DNA of 64,000 bases from Mytilus californianus. Taxonomy: Eukaryota; Mollusca; Bivalvia; Mytilida; Mytilidae. The position numbers and the translations under genes were made by a program. This document shows, piece after piece, positions 21,889 through 32,104 of the stretch. The notes under the pieces are model-generated. The model did no database searches. It saw nothing but the letters and a program-made list of their open reading frames with translations, and was not told the DNA's origin. Position 1 is the stretch's first letter. Every line of letters starts with the position of its first letter. Location: positions 8,370,001 through 8,434,000 of the forward strand of contig NW_026262659.1 of assembly GCF_021869535.1 (NCBI RefSeq), in the 5' to 3' direction.

Positions 21889-22072
21889 GTCCAGTGACCT
21901 TACTTGCGTAGTCCAGTGACTACAATACTCTTGGTCCAGTGACCATTACAAATCATATGTCCAGTGACAAACATAAAACAATAAACAAGTGCGAGTCCAG
22001 TGACGTTCCTATGCCAATTCATTAACAGTCCAGTGACCATCATTACCAAGTAAAAAACGGTTGTCCAGTGAC
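21889..22072. promoter_or_regulatory. Seven exact copies of GTCCAGTGAC between the two ORFs of the DIRS-like element
   Basis: Identical 10-mers start at 21,889, 21,911, 21,934, 21,959, 21,995, 22,028 and 22,063, all in the same orientation. Spacings are 22, 23, 25, 36, 33 and 35 bases, with unrelated sequence between. The array fills the gap between the end of the RNase H ORF and the start of the recombinase ORF. Conserved 10-mers separated by random spacers suggest protein or RNA binding sites rather than a slipped tandem repeat. The function is unknown. Confidence 0.85.
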
Positions 22073-22106
22073 CAACATGTATAATCTGTAAAATATATAT
22101 ATAATA

Positions 22107-22976
22107 TTACATATCTGAAGCATTTAATCTCACTGCTAAAACAGTTCCTTTAAAATCACCTTGAGCAAAAATAGAATTTATATTATGTCCGGCAACAAAT
22201 ATTCTATTTGCCTCAAAAAACTCAATAACATCTTCAACATATGGTTTGTAATGTAAACCTTCCTCAAACAGTAACGGCCAAAACGGCGATGAGGACCACT
22301 TTGGAACTATCAGACTTCCAACAGCTCTACATTTGACTAAATGATTAATGACTTTAGCTGCCAGTGTTACTGGTGGTACTAACCAGTTATTTTCTTCATG
22401 CCAGTTACATGTAAATGAATCTATACTTTCTGAACCCGGATTCCAATATAAAGCATTAAATCTAGACAGTTTTCTATTTTCCATATTGGCAAACCTGTCA
22501 ATGGAGTGAGGACCCCATAAATTATCTACAAACTCAAAAAATTCATCTGAAGTCCCCCAATCGTCGATATCAACGATTCGACTTAAATAATCTGCTTGCT
22601 CGTTTTCTTCTCGTGGAATCCATTTTACATTTATAGAAATACAATTCACAATACAAGTATTAAAAATTGAAAGAGTCAAGTTTTGAAGTTCTAATATCTT
22701 GCTATCTTTTTCAATAACGCTCACTGCGTTCTGATTGTCTGTATAAAAAACAACCGCACTGTTGCATACTAAATGTGCAAATGATACTAAGCACAGCTCG
22801 ATTGCTTTTACCTCTCTCCATGTGGAGCTTTTGACTTTTTCTGAATTCGTCCAGGATTTATACATTACATGCGTTGAGTTTTGTATAAAACCTCCTGCAC
22901 CTATATCGCTAGCGTCACATTTTCTTGACTGCCCTGCTATCCGCGGCCCTAATGCGTTTCTCATCTTCCGAATCAC
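22107..22976 (-). CDS. RNase H-like protein of the DIRS-like element
   Basis: A 289-codon frame with the RNase H quartet visible: D21 in 'CDASDIGAGGF', E55 in 'STWREVKAIEL', D80 in 'VFYTDNQNAV' and D129 in 'WIPREENEQADYLSR'. After the RNase H domain comes the DIRS-typical C-terminal extension: 'HSIDRFANMENRKLSRFNAL', then 'NWLVPPVTL' and 'VPKWSSSPFWPLL'. RNase H removes the RNA strand during reverse transcription. In complete DIRS elements the reverse transcriptase precedes this domain in the same protein. Here the frame begins just upstream of the RNase H with no palm motif, so the RT has been lost or must be supplied in trans. The upstream short ORF overlaps it by 62 bp in another frame. 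Confidence 0.87.
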   Translation of the reverse strand: MIRKMRNALGPRIAGQSRKCDASDIGAGGFIQNSTHVMYKSWTNSEKVKSSTWREVKAIELCLVSFAHLVCNSAVVFYTDNQNAVSVIEKDSKILELQNLTLSIFNTCIVNCISINVKWIPREENEQADYLSRIVDIDDWGTSDEFFEFVDNLWGPHSIDRFANMENRKLSRFNALYWNPGSESIDSFTCNWHEENNWLVPPVTLAAKVINHLVKCRAVGSLIVPKWSSSPFWPLLFEEGLHYKPYVEDVIEFFEANRIFVAGHNINSIFAQGDFKGTVLAVRLNASDM

Positions 22977-23157
22977 TCGCTAGCTCGTCAGATAAGTATT
23001 CACTGACCGTCTGCCAACCCCCTTCGGACTTATCCGCGATCCTTATATGCTTATTCCGTTTGTTCAGTAGCTCTTTGGAATCTTCTAAGTACGAAATGGC
23101 TTTATTCTGACGTTTCTTCTCAATACAAGATATAGCGGAATCTAAATTGTCCAGCAC
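22915..23157 (-). CDS. Short acidic ORF upstream of the RNase H gene
   Basis: An 80-codon frame on the minus strand with a charged, helical composition ('CIEKKRQNKAISYLEDSKEL', 'EYLSDELASDSEDEKRIRAA'). It ends 62 bp inside the RNase H frame. It lacks enzymatic motifs. By position it could be the remnant of a Gag-like first ORF or the 5' part of a protein now frameshifted relative to the RNase H frame. It opens shortly after the right inverted repeat. I do not recognise the family; the call rests on position and composition. Confidence 0.5.
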   Translation of the reverse strand: MLDNLDSAISCIEKKRQNKAISYLEDSKELLNKRNKHIRIADKSEGGWQTVSEYLSDELASDSEDEKRIRAADSRAVKKM

Positions 23158-23885
23158 ATCTACGTGAAAATGAAAAGATGTAGTTCGAATTCGCGCAGTG
23201 CTTTACATTTGGGTTATATTACTTATTACTACAGTCTCTGCTTCTATTTCATTACCTTTCTCAACTCTAAAAATTTTTGTAATTATATTAGTTTAAATTG
23301 CTTGGTTCTATTCATCTTGGAGGGATGTAAAAGTACCCAGTCACGTTCAACTATTTAACCTTAGTCGAAATTTATTATTATATTTTTTAACTGCTATTTA
23401 TTTGGGATGTTTAAATACGCAGCCTCTGTTGTAATTACTCTACCGTTGTCAAATTTGAAATTTTTACAAACTTAGATCGGTCAGTGCTGTTTATTTGGAA
23501 TGTTTGTTCACGCAATCGTTCTTGTAACATCGTAACTGTCGTCACCTTTTAAATTTTAGAATTGTGCCAGTTCATATCGCACATTACTATTTTTATTTGA
23601 AGCATATCTTTGCAGTCTCTGTTGTAAATAGCTATATAACCTATGTCATGTTTAAAATTTTTAGAATTGTACAAGCGTCTATACTATGATGTTCGGTTTA
23701 ACTGTTTTATTGTATAAATTTCAAGATTGTTATAGTTTGATCAAAGTAGATTGATATGATTCTTTTGACATCAATGATCATAATCATACTGATGAAGGAT
23801 ATCTGTTATCCGAAATATTTATAAATAATTACATTTATAGTTTTCTTTTTTTTGTTATTGGTGTTGTTTTGTACACTTTTCAGGC

Positions 23886-23891
<6 letters not shown>

Positions 23892-23918
<27 letters not shown>
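23892..23918. repeat. (TA)n microsatellite at the right border of the DIRS-like element
   Basis: A TA run adjoins the right inverted repeat, and another (19,833-19,850) lies about 90 bp outside the left one. AT-rich targets are plausible for this insertion. Confidence 0.85.
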
Positions 23919-23921
<3 letters not shown>

Positions 23922-24779
23922 TGACTTGTGCCTTTATGCTGCATATTAAATATTTCGAGTTATGTTGTAAGTATACACATTGAATTAATATTTAAAAGTA
24001 GATATCAAGAGTAAGACGGACCCCAGGTCAAATAAATCATTTGATGTATGCCTTAATAGTATAGTATATTGGAAAGTAGAATCAGAATGGGAAAGCTGTA
24101 ATAATGAACGGTAGTGTGAAAGAAATTTTGTGAACTTAATATCTTTCGATAATGCTTTAGCATTTTTACACAACGTTCACCTTTTTTGTGAAATTTTTTT
24201 ATGAGAAATAATTTGGCATTGAAATTTCTTCACTGCTTCTATGGATTAAACTTTTAAAAACATTTTGAAATGCCCATGACTCCTTCGAAAAAATGAATAA
24301 TCCACTACCAAGCCAACAATAAAACGTATTGACAAACAAACCACACAAATGTTCACATTCAATTAGTTTGTTGATTTAATTTCATACAAAACATATAATT
24401 ATGTTTCACGTTTAAGATATATCTCATTAGCAAGGGTTTCGAAATTGGATATAATGAAGTTATAAGGACAAGATATATGGTGAGAAAAAAGACCTAAGAG
24501 GACCCTGAAAATCCATAGTAGTGTTCAAAGAATGTTTTTAAATGTTTGTTAACTCGTTTTGTCACTCGGTAGTTTACCTTATTCAAACTATACATTTTAT
24601 TCAAGGTAAAATATTCAATAAATGACCTGTGTACATACAATTTGTTTTATAATAACTAAAAACATTTTTTTTTGGACGTTTAAATCATTTCAAAGCACCA
24701 AAGAGTATCACATGTCAAGATAGTGGAAGTTTTTCAAAAGAAATACACTTTATTCTATCATAAATATACTATATATTAG

Positions 24780-24917
24780 ACTGTTCAGCTGGACGGTTTG
24801 GGAACACCTGTGAATATGAATGTCATTGTGCAGATCAAAGCGAGGCTTGTGAAAGTGTCAATGGAAATTGTTCCAGTGGATGTGCTCAAGGATGGGGTGG
24901 TTCTAACTGTCAGAAAC
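24780..24917 (+). CDS. Exon: EGF-like domain 2 (cassette A)
   Basis: A 46-codon phase 1-1 exon with acceptor 'atattag' and donor 'gtaagt'. It reads 'CSAGRFGNTCEYECHC', 'SEACESVNGNCSSGC' and 'GWGGSNCQK', an MEGF-like EGF repeat. The paralogue at 35,323 has the same length and differs at nine bases, eight of which change the amino acid. An automatic ORF caller sees this region in the wrong frame. Confidence 0.87.
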
Positions 24918-25744
24918 GTAAGTATCACAGTCTATGGATTTAAAGGCTCTGAAAATGTAAACAACTCTCTATATGTGTCAAATGGTGACCAGGAACACTC
25001 TGCGTAAATTTTATATGTTTATGGTCCAAAATGTGGACTTTTCTAGTTATTGTTTGCATGGCTGTGGTCTTAGTATTGTAAGGATTAGGCTTTTTCGGAA
25101 TAAAGTTGATAACTAGGTGTGTATGATTCTACGCAACATCACTACACGATCATTTTTGTTTTGCCTTAAAGGATTCAAAAGGCGAGACTTAGGTATGCTG
25201 TTTCCGATGTTGTAAATTTTTTGTTATAGTTTTTGATTGGGTCATTTTAAGGGGAATCAATAATGGTGAATCAATGAAGTTTGTTTTTGGCACATCTCAA
25301 TTTTTTGGAATGCTTTAGGTTCCGCTAAGTAAATAACGTTATCTCGAATGAACGCGATTGATAGTTTAAAAACATTTGATAAAAACCCGGTGCAAATTTT
25401 ACATGACGACGACTTCACACAAATATTCTTTTTTGCATTGTATAAATTTTATGCAAACATACCAGGTGGGAAATTAGGGCTCTTTGTAGCCTCTATTTAT
25501 ATTTTAAATGAAAAAAAAGGCTATGGGTTTGACATGATAAATCTTTATTCTTGAACATGAATTACGTCTTTTGTGGATAGTCGTCTCATTTGCAATACTA
25601 AAACATCCCCTTATTATCATATTTATGCCTTTTTCTTTTAATTTAGACCATAAACGTCTTTTATTTTATGAATATGAAATACAAGGCCATCAATCTTTAT
25701 ATTAATAAACAAATAACAAATTAAAACTAAAAAAAATATCATAA

Positions 25745-25845
25745 AAAAGGCTACAGGGTATTTTCTACGATGCCGATGCCAATCCGATGGAATTGTGAAT
25801 CAACATTTAGGCAACATTTGCTTCGATCATCTTTGCAGACAAGTA
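25745..25845 (+). pseudogene. Possible decayed EGF-like exon shared by both copies
   Basis: In one frame the + strand reads 'FLRCRCQSDGIVNQHLGNIC' after a possible 'ctacag' acceptor. The C-x-C-...-G-...-C layout and 'RCRC' resemble the EGF1 exon. Copy B (36,310-36,375) keeps the 'CxCxSDG' part but lost the acceptor AG. Cysteine spacing is incomplete, so this is at most a vestigial exon. Confidence 0.25.
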
Positions 25846-25849
25846 TGAT

Positions 25850-26110
25850 ACATCACCTTCCCAAACCACCTCTTAGACCTCCGTTAAAGTTTGGATGCCG
25901 CATTTATAAGGATGGTTTGAAGACGGTATTTTTCGAGGGTCAAATATCGTCGGACTTCCTACACGACCTTGTCTGTACTTGTAAAGGAAAATCTGTGTGC
26001 TCAAAATAATGTGTTTGCTTCGAGCAGAACCTTTCATGTACAGACATGTGTCCATGTAAGGCAAGTAAGATGTGTGGACATATTAAACCATTGTGGTGAC
26101 GTCAGCCTAT
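25850..26110 (+). pseudogene. Cysteine-rich TE-type protein tail
   Basis: The frame ending at 26,009, read through its stop, gives 'FLHDLVCTCKGKSVCSK', then 'CVCFEQNLSCTDMCPCK'. This has the 'CxCK..C....C.CF...L.CT..C.C..C' pattern found at the C terminus of a family of invertebrate transposon-associated proteins. The in-frame stop makes it a relic. It lies in the 2.5-kb block present only in copy A. Confidence 0.5.
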
Positions 26111-26289
26111 TCATTTACCGTGGATTCTTTTTCTAGAATCAACGCTTCCTAAATCTGCCGCTGAAATTGACTCACCAAATTATATTCAATTGTTTCCTTT
26201 GTGTGCCTAATTTCATTAAGTTTGAATTGGCTAATTTACTGATTTCTGTTCACTAATGGAATTAATTTAAAAACTTACATTTATTTTTT

Positions 26290-26400
26290 GTAATTTGTAT
26301 ATGCCTTCACTGGGAATCGAACCCTTCCTTGAAATCTGTTATGTGTGACTGACATCAACACATTGACGAAACCTCTCGGCTTCAAATGGGTTACACTATA
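26290..26400 (-). repeat. tRNA-like or SINE-head relic
   Basis: On the minus strand there is a good B-box-like 'GGGTTCGATTCC' at about 26,314-26,325, and an 'AGCCGAGAGG' A-box-like block about 55 bases before it. A full cloverleaf with matching acceptor arms cannot be drawn convincingly. I read it as a decayed tRNA-derived SINE head rather than a tRNA gene. Confidence 0.35.
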
Positions 26401-28370
26401 GATGTCTATTTTATATATTTAAATAAACATCTGATACATGTATACATCGGTTCATCGGACACATAGGGCTTGTACCTTTATATAGACACAGTAGGCAGTC
26501 GTATAGTATGAGTTAGTAGCCGCGAGGTTAGCATGGTTAAAATCAATGAGTTAAAGAAAGGGATTTGTAAGTTTAGGTTAGAATCCCTGTATTCTCTCTG
26601 TTGTTCCAATTCTTTTAAAAATGATCCTGTTTTTTTTTCAAATTTTGCATGTTATAGTGGATATTTTTGTAATAATAGCTAGTTTTACCGTTTTTTTTTT
26701 ATTATTATTGGCTATTTCACATGTTTGAAACAAAAATGATTACATTCTTTTTGTCAATTTTTGTTACTACAGAAAAAAAAATATACTGAAAACAAATTTA
26801 AAAGAGTTTATGCTTAAATTTTGATAAATGGTGAGAAACATGAGATTTATTTTTGAAAATGATGCCACCCTAATTTGAATTTGATATGTCTTTAAAAAAG
26901 CATTGTATACAAATTTCTAGCATTTGGATGTGGCAACGTAAAGTAAGAGAACGGACAAGGTTAAATCGTAATGAATCTGGGTCTGTTCACCCCAAATCAT
27001 GTTTGCTCTTATTCACTCTCGCTCCTATTAACGCCCCCCTACACGTTCGCAGCCTGAGTCTGTTCGCATCCTACACGTCTGCAGCCTTTTCAAAGGTTAT
27101 GTTTTGAACATTTTTTTAATCATGCTTAGGTAAGTGTATTCCTATAAAATAAAGATAATAAGTGTTTTATTGTTTAAATATAAAGGGATATTCCAACAAA
27201 GTAAACAGGTTTTGTTTTGTGAATTATTTTGACATAATAAATGATGAATATAGTCATGATGATCAAAGGCCAAGTCATACGTCTCTAAGACTTGTAAAAG
27301 AAAGGCGGAAGATATCAAACGAATATCAAACTAATCACAATGACAACAACGAATTAAACAAATATATAAACAATAGAGAAAAATTTAAAGAATACAGATA
27401 TGATGACCCAACACCCAGACCCTCTACCATGCTTGGCGTTGTTGTATATCAGTACACACGAGAATAAGGGGTCAGGCTGTTAAAAAATAAACTTTCATGA
27501 TTTCTAATAAAAATCTTTATTGTTTTTACACCTACCAAGCTAACTACTTGTATTTCACTTTACGCCACAAGTAATAAAAGCTATCATGAAGTACTGTAAT
27601 GAAAATACACGTATATTGAAAAAAACACCGTAAAATGCATGTTTCTATATTTATTTATTTTAGATAATTCATATTAAGATTTCTTAACGCTAAATTAGTA
27701 TTCTTGTCGCAAAATTATTTTCATGTTGCTAATAAGGGAAACCCCACTACTGCTGGGGCATTAAACACTTAAAAGAACTCCACCAAGCACTAGAGACAAA
27801 TCTGTTAATTTCATCAATATACGGTATAATTAAAAGAATATATAAGGTGTACACGTATTAATTCATGAAAAAATGTATCAACCAGCAATTTCACCATATG
27901 GTACACTTTTTTACTCCACAGATGGACTCTAAGAAGTGTTTTTAGTTACCACGTTCTCTTGAAGAATTACTGTAGTTTGCCTGATTTCTGTAGTTTGTCT
28001 GAGGTTTTGTTTGTTGATATTTCAGCATTGATTTTTATCCTTGACATTTTCTTTGGAGTTTGTTACTTTTTACAATTTGCATATTGAATTATCTTTTTGA
28101 TGCCATGTATGAAAAGTTAAATCTTGTAAAATAGAAAAAAAATTGCCGTTGCTATGGACAAAGATTTGTTGCTAGGGAGAAATTACAATTATTTTGCCAA
28201 GAAATGTGCATTACATTGTGTTACATTTAAACAGTGTATAAGTTTTAAATTCACTGTAAGTTAAACAGGTTTGATTTCAAATATAAATAGATTTGAGCCG
28301 TATATTTAGCATATTTGATGAGTTTATTTGATGTTCGGTGGGGGGATTAAATTTTTTTTTAAATCTGCCC
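26401..28370. other. Copy-A-specific DNA, no recognised gene
   Basis: Copy B has no counterpart to this stretch, so it is part of an insertion. The 101-codon frame at 27,162-27,467 is rich in N, D and R ('NEYQTNHNDNNELNKYINNR') but shows no domain, and codon evidence is lacking. No terminal repeats were found to define the element. Confidence 0.4.
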
Positions 28371-28610
28371 TCATTCACCGCACTATATATACACACAATC
28401 AAGTAACAAAAATTAAGTTCTCAATCTAAATGGCTACTTTTATCACATGATTAGAAAGAACACAAAACAATGTTTTAGGTATTTAATCAAAGCAACGGCA
28501 AACGTGTGTAAAATGACAACTATCATACGTTCAAACTATAACGTATTCAATCTTTTTTTTTTATAGCTTTTATAAACGTCAATAATGTTTTGCAGTGCAC
28601 GTTTTGGACT

Positions 28611-29555
28611 TGAATGATGATGATGATTAAAATACTAGGTTTGTTCAATAAACATTCAATGCGATAATTAATGATTGGGAAATTATTCATAATCTGGCGG
28701 AATCATAAATTTATATTTTTTTCTTGCAAATTATAAATAAAATCAATTTTAGAATAGCTGTTAGATCTTCGGGTCAACCAAACACTAATCTGTTTTAGGT
28801 TATGATGTATATAATAAAGTATATATGATAATATATTTGTTATAAATTTTATAGTTCTTGTTCAATAGTGATAAAAGTTTCGTTAAACACCAATCAATCA
28901 ATCAAATCTTGTTTGAAAAAAAGTCATAGCAATAATTTATTATGTTATATTAATGTGTCTTATACTTCACAAATTGAACTATAAATAAATGATATCGTTA
29001 TATGTAGCATATCATCTAACTATCGTTAATCATCGTTCATAACTAACACGATATCACATCGACTTACGTTTGTGAATTTGCTGTCTTAATCATATTAATT
29101 TGATATCCATATAGAAAATACAGGTGATATCGAATACATTCTGTTTTTCTTGTTATATATTCCTGTTGCATCTGAATTTTTGAGCTTGTCAAGTTAGCTC
29201 TATGTCATTACTTCGGATTTGTAGATAGAATTCTGAATTCAAGGCATATAAGACAAGTGTTGAATGTATTAAGAGCAAGTATATAGTTTGATAGACAAGA
29301 AAGACTAATTTCCATTGAAATTCTTTTATTTGAATATCTTAGGGTCACCAGCTTATGTAAAACCTACTTGAGGTCGATAAGTGTAATGTATTGATTGTCG
29401 TTTGTAGGTTAAAACTGCTAAAGTTTGGGTTAAAAAGGGGAAAAGGGAAAATCATAAAGTTTCATATCCTTTGGTTTTATTTTTTCCTACAATAATATCG
29501 ATTCGTTTTTCATACAGTTTTGACTGCATAATCCCAATTATAGTCACATTAACTT
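28611..29555. other. Spacer between duplication copies, no gene seen
   Basis: AT-rich DNA. A short SINE-tail-like piece ('caccaatcaatcaatcaaat') occurs near 28,890. No coding signal. Confidence 0.4.
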
Positions 29556-29559
29556 GTTA

Positions 29560-29815
29560 TGTCTGGTTGGGTTGCTCACCCAATTTTGTCAATATAACGA
29601 AACTATAAACAACTGTCATACAAGATGCAGGTTTATCTAGCTTTAACTCATTATATTCTTCAGACAATGCCTGTACCATCCATTTCAGAAAAATTGCAGT
29701 TGCTTTCACTTGTTCCGTTAATAGATAGCTTTTGATTTTGTCAGTTTTAATGGACTTCCCCATTTTGAATTAGCCTTAGAGTTCGGTACTTTTTTTATAC
29801 TTTTTCCCCTAGACA
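29560..29815 (-). repeat. Dispersed repeat, reverse orientation of 60,300
   Basis: Runs from 'cttacaagatgcagg'-type sequence to 'gagttcggtac' and matches the reverse complement of 60,300-60,540. The 68-codon minus frame inside it (29,763-29,557) is therefore most likely repeat sequence and not a gene. Confidence 0.65.
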
Positions 29816-31149
29816 TCTATTCTTAACATCAATAGGTCTAATACATGGTAACATGGTAATGGCAGTTTTATAATCTAAATGTCCTTACCAAAACCATACT
29901 CAACGGACTTATCTATGTTGTAACCGAGGTTGTGACCATAAGTCGACGGGTAATACAGAAGCAAAAATGATGAGGCGAGAACAATAGAAAATTGATCTCT
30001 TTCCAAAAAATTGAAAAAATCAATTGTAAAACAATGATGGTAACGATACTGATCAAAAGTAATTTCTAAACAGCAATCGTACGTTTTAAAGAAATTATTT
30101 GTTGAACTGTGTTATAAGAAACAAATATCCGAATACACGATGTTTTATGTTCACTATTTATCGAGATAGTTGCATTTGAAGCTTTTAAACGGAAACTTTA
30201 AAAATGTTAATCCTTGTTGCATATAGATAAAAAGAAAATGGAATTATCATGTACATTCAAAATTGAGAGATCTTTCGGGTCATCAATTTTCGGAGTGTTT
30301 CACATAGTCCTCATCAGCATGTAACCAATTTCCTAAAATATATCTATTTTTTCAAATCTAAGATTTTGAGTACACCAGTCTGCCCTTGTCACGTTAACTT
30401 CTATACATGTTTTTGAATTCTTCTTGATCTATTTAAATTCAATGTTAACATGGGGATATGGTCAGATTGAATTGCTTAGATACTTAATTTCAAAAGTGCT
30501 AATCTTTGCTGCATATCAATCGATTCCTTTGGAATTTTGTCTCTTAACTTCACTAATCTGGCTGCATACATTACGGATAGTTGGCATGGCTCAAGGATTT
30601 ATACAGCCAGTAGAAAAATAAATCAGATTTGGTACTCCAGGAAAATATTCTCCAAGCACCATTTTAAATCACTTTTACACATAGCTCTTTTGACGGGCTG
30701 TACTCGTCGTTTTCTATTTTAGGAGGGAAATGATAACATTATATGGAAATTTTGCTTTTATTTCAATTCATTATTATTGTTGCTATTTACCAGAACACTT
30801 TCTTGTGAATTTGTAATTATACCGTCCTTTCTAAAACGGAACAAACATGGGAATATAAAGTTTTCAGTGTTTACAGGGGAGGTAATATTTCAACACTAGT
30901 ACTCCTATTGAATATTTTTGCGTTGAAAAAAATGAAGATAACACTTTTTTGGTACGTCCAAACTTTGATTCTTTGAAGTGTTCACTTTTCATTACGGAAA
31001 ATTTAAGAAAGATGTGTTATGTTTATGTCGATGCCCCGAGTTGATTATACCCTTTGAAACTAGCAGTGCATTAGTAAAGGTACATGAAATTATCTTTATA
31101 CACGATATCTTAAGCCTTATTATCAATACCGTCGTTATTTTTACAAGCG

Positions 31150-32100
31150 TATATACTCATATGGTCCGACCGTACGCGTATGGTCCGGTAAGTTAACACG
31201 ATGACCGTTGAAAAGGTTTCCCATGAATTAATAGTTTCTAATAATGAAATTTTTACTTATTCAATCATATCGTAATCATTGTTACATGATTAATGAAACA
31301 AAGTGAATTTTACTAACGAGTAAGAATTATAGTAAAATCATTTTTACATGGTCATTATTGATTTATCATTATATGTATACGAAGCGTAATATGTCGACTT
31401 ATGAAAAATACTTCGAGAAATAACTAAATGAACTGTTAAACGAGAAGTCAATTGCTTAACTCACAGGAACTTTGGTCATTTAACCCTCTTTCTTTCCTTT
31501 TTTAAAATTTACTTTGGTGTTTTAGTAAATCAAACTTTCTTAGATATTTCCAATTATTTTTAGTTATTTAATGTGTTCTCGCTCCTATTGATACGATCTT
31601 ACAATAACAGAAAAATAGACGAAAATGATAAAGAGCACAATAATATAATTAAATGAAAAAAAGCAGAGATAAGAAGACATTTTTTTTCTGAAATAGTACT
31701 TTAAACATTAAGAGAAAAAAAAGATCCATGTCTCAAAAGCTTGTGGTTTAACTTACGGACGAAAACGTCGACAAGATATAACGCTCTAAATTGATTCTAG
31801 CGAAGGCAAGATAACAGATACACCAAGATTCAGACAATATGTAAAGATTAAGGAATTCAGTTAGTAACTTGAGCCGTTTTAGGTTCGGAGAACGAGCTGT
31901 GTGCTCGTGCGAAGGCTTTAGAATTAATTTGAAAAATACTTATATGGTCTAAATACTCATATGGTCTGGCCCGTTAATAATCAAACGAGTATAATACTCA
32001 TATGGTTCGACCATACTCGTATGGTCGGACCATATGGGTATACGCAAATGGTTATGGCCATACACGTATGGTCAAATACTCATATGGTCCGGAACATATA
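31150..32100. mobile_element. Copy-B-specific element with CATATGGTC/GACCATATG-rich ends
   Basis: A cluster of 'actcatatggtccgacc' and 'cgtatggtccgg' at 31,155-31,188 is echoed by a denser cluster at 31,938-32,096. That cluster includes the near-palindrome TATGGTCGGACCATA and 'atactcatatggtccgg' at its very end. Both clusters contain the motif in both orientations and bracket 0.75 kb without coding potential. Copy A lacks the block. It looks like a non-autonomous DNA transposon with subterminal palindromic repeats; the family is unknown. Confidence 0.55.
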
Positions 32101-32104
32101 TATG

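Larger units (their letters stand above)
19939..23891 (-). mobile_element. DIRS-like tyrosine-recombinase retroelement, 3.95 kb, in intron of cassette A
   Basis: The element is bounded by inverted terminal repeats of about 149 bp (19,939-20,088 and 23,743-23,891). Both arms contain 'ggataacagatatccttc' in opposite orientation. Inside, on the minus strand, are a short ORF (23,157-22,915), an RNase H ORF (22,976-22,107) and a tyrosine recombinase (21,846-20,791). RNase H plus tyrosine recombinase, with no DDE integrase and with inverted repeats, is the DIRS signature. DIRS elements integrate by recombination without target-site duplication. No reverse transcriptase motif is visible, so the copy is either deleted or of a reduced type. 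It sits between the kringle and EGF exons, and copy B has no counterpart, so it arrived after the duplication or was lost from B. Confidence 0.8.
15130..28610 (+). repeat. Segmental duplication, copy A (13.5 kb)
   Basis: Blocks of this interval align in the same order and orientation with 29,805-37,965. Matching pairs: 16,034-16,330 with 29,850-30,110; 17,220-17,740 with 30,440-30,950; 17,935-19,210 with 32,635-33,920; 23,920-24,420 with 33,940-34,460; 24,430-25,840 with 34,943-36,360; 28,380-28,610 with 36,510-37,965 interrupted. Coding exons and their splice sites are preserved in both. Copy A is longer because of insertions at 15,170-16,033, about 16,340-17,150, about 19,225-23,915 and about 25,850-28,370. 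The outer borders are approximate. Confidence 0.85.

Noticed and set aside
21889-22072. CRISPR-like array (identical short repeats with unique spacers)
   Set aside because: The context is a eukaryotic DIRS-type element, repeats are only 10 bp, and spacers are irregular (12-26 bp). No Cas genes exist. It is reported instead as a binding-site-like array.
24798-25007. 69-codon frame over the second EGF exon
   Set aside because: Out of frame; the real frame gives the EGF cysteines and ends at the 24,917 donor. The same applies to 35,326-35,514.
26290-26400. tRNA gene on the minus strand
   Set aside because: A good B-box-like motif but no convincing acceptor or anticodon stem; treated as a SINE-like relic.
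27162-27467. 101-codon gene in the copy-A insertion
   Set aside because: Polar low-complexity composition, no recognised motif, no promoter or homologue visible.
31010-31060. Extra EGF-like exon ('GKFKKDVLCLCRCPE')
   Set aside because: Resembles 'GKFGYKCIYRCRC' only by a few residues. No acceptor/donor pair, and the aligned copy-A sequence is not coding.
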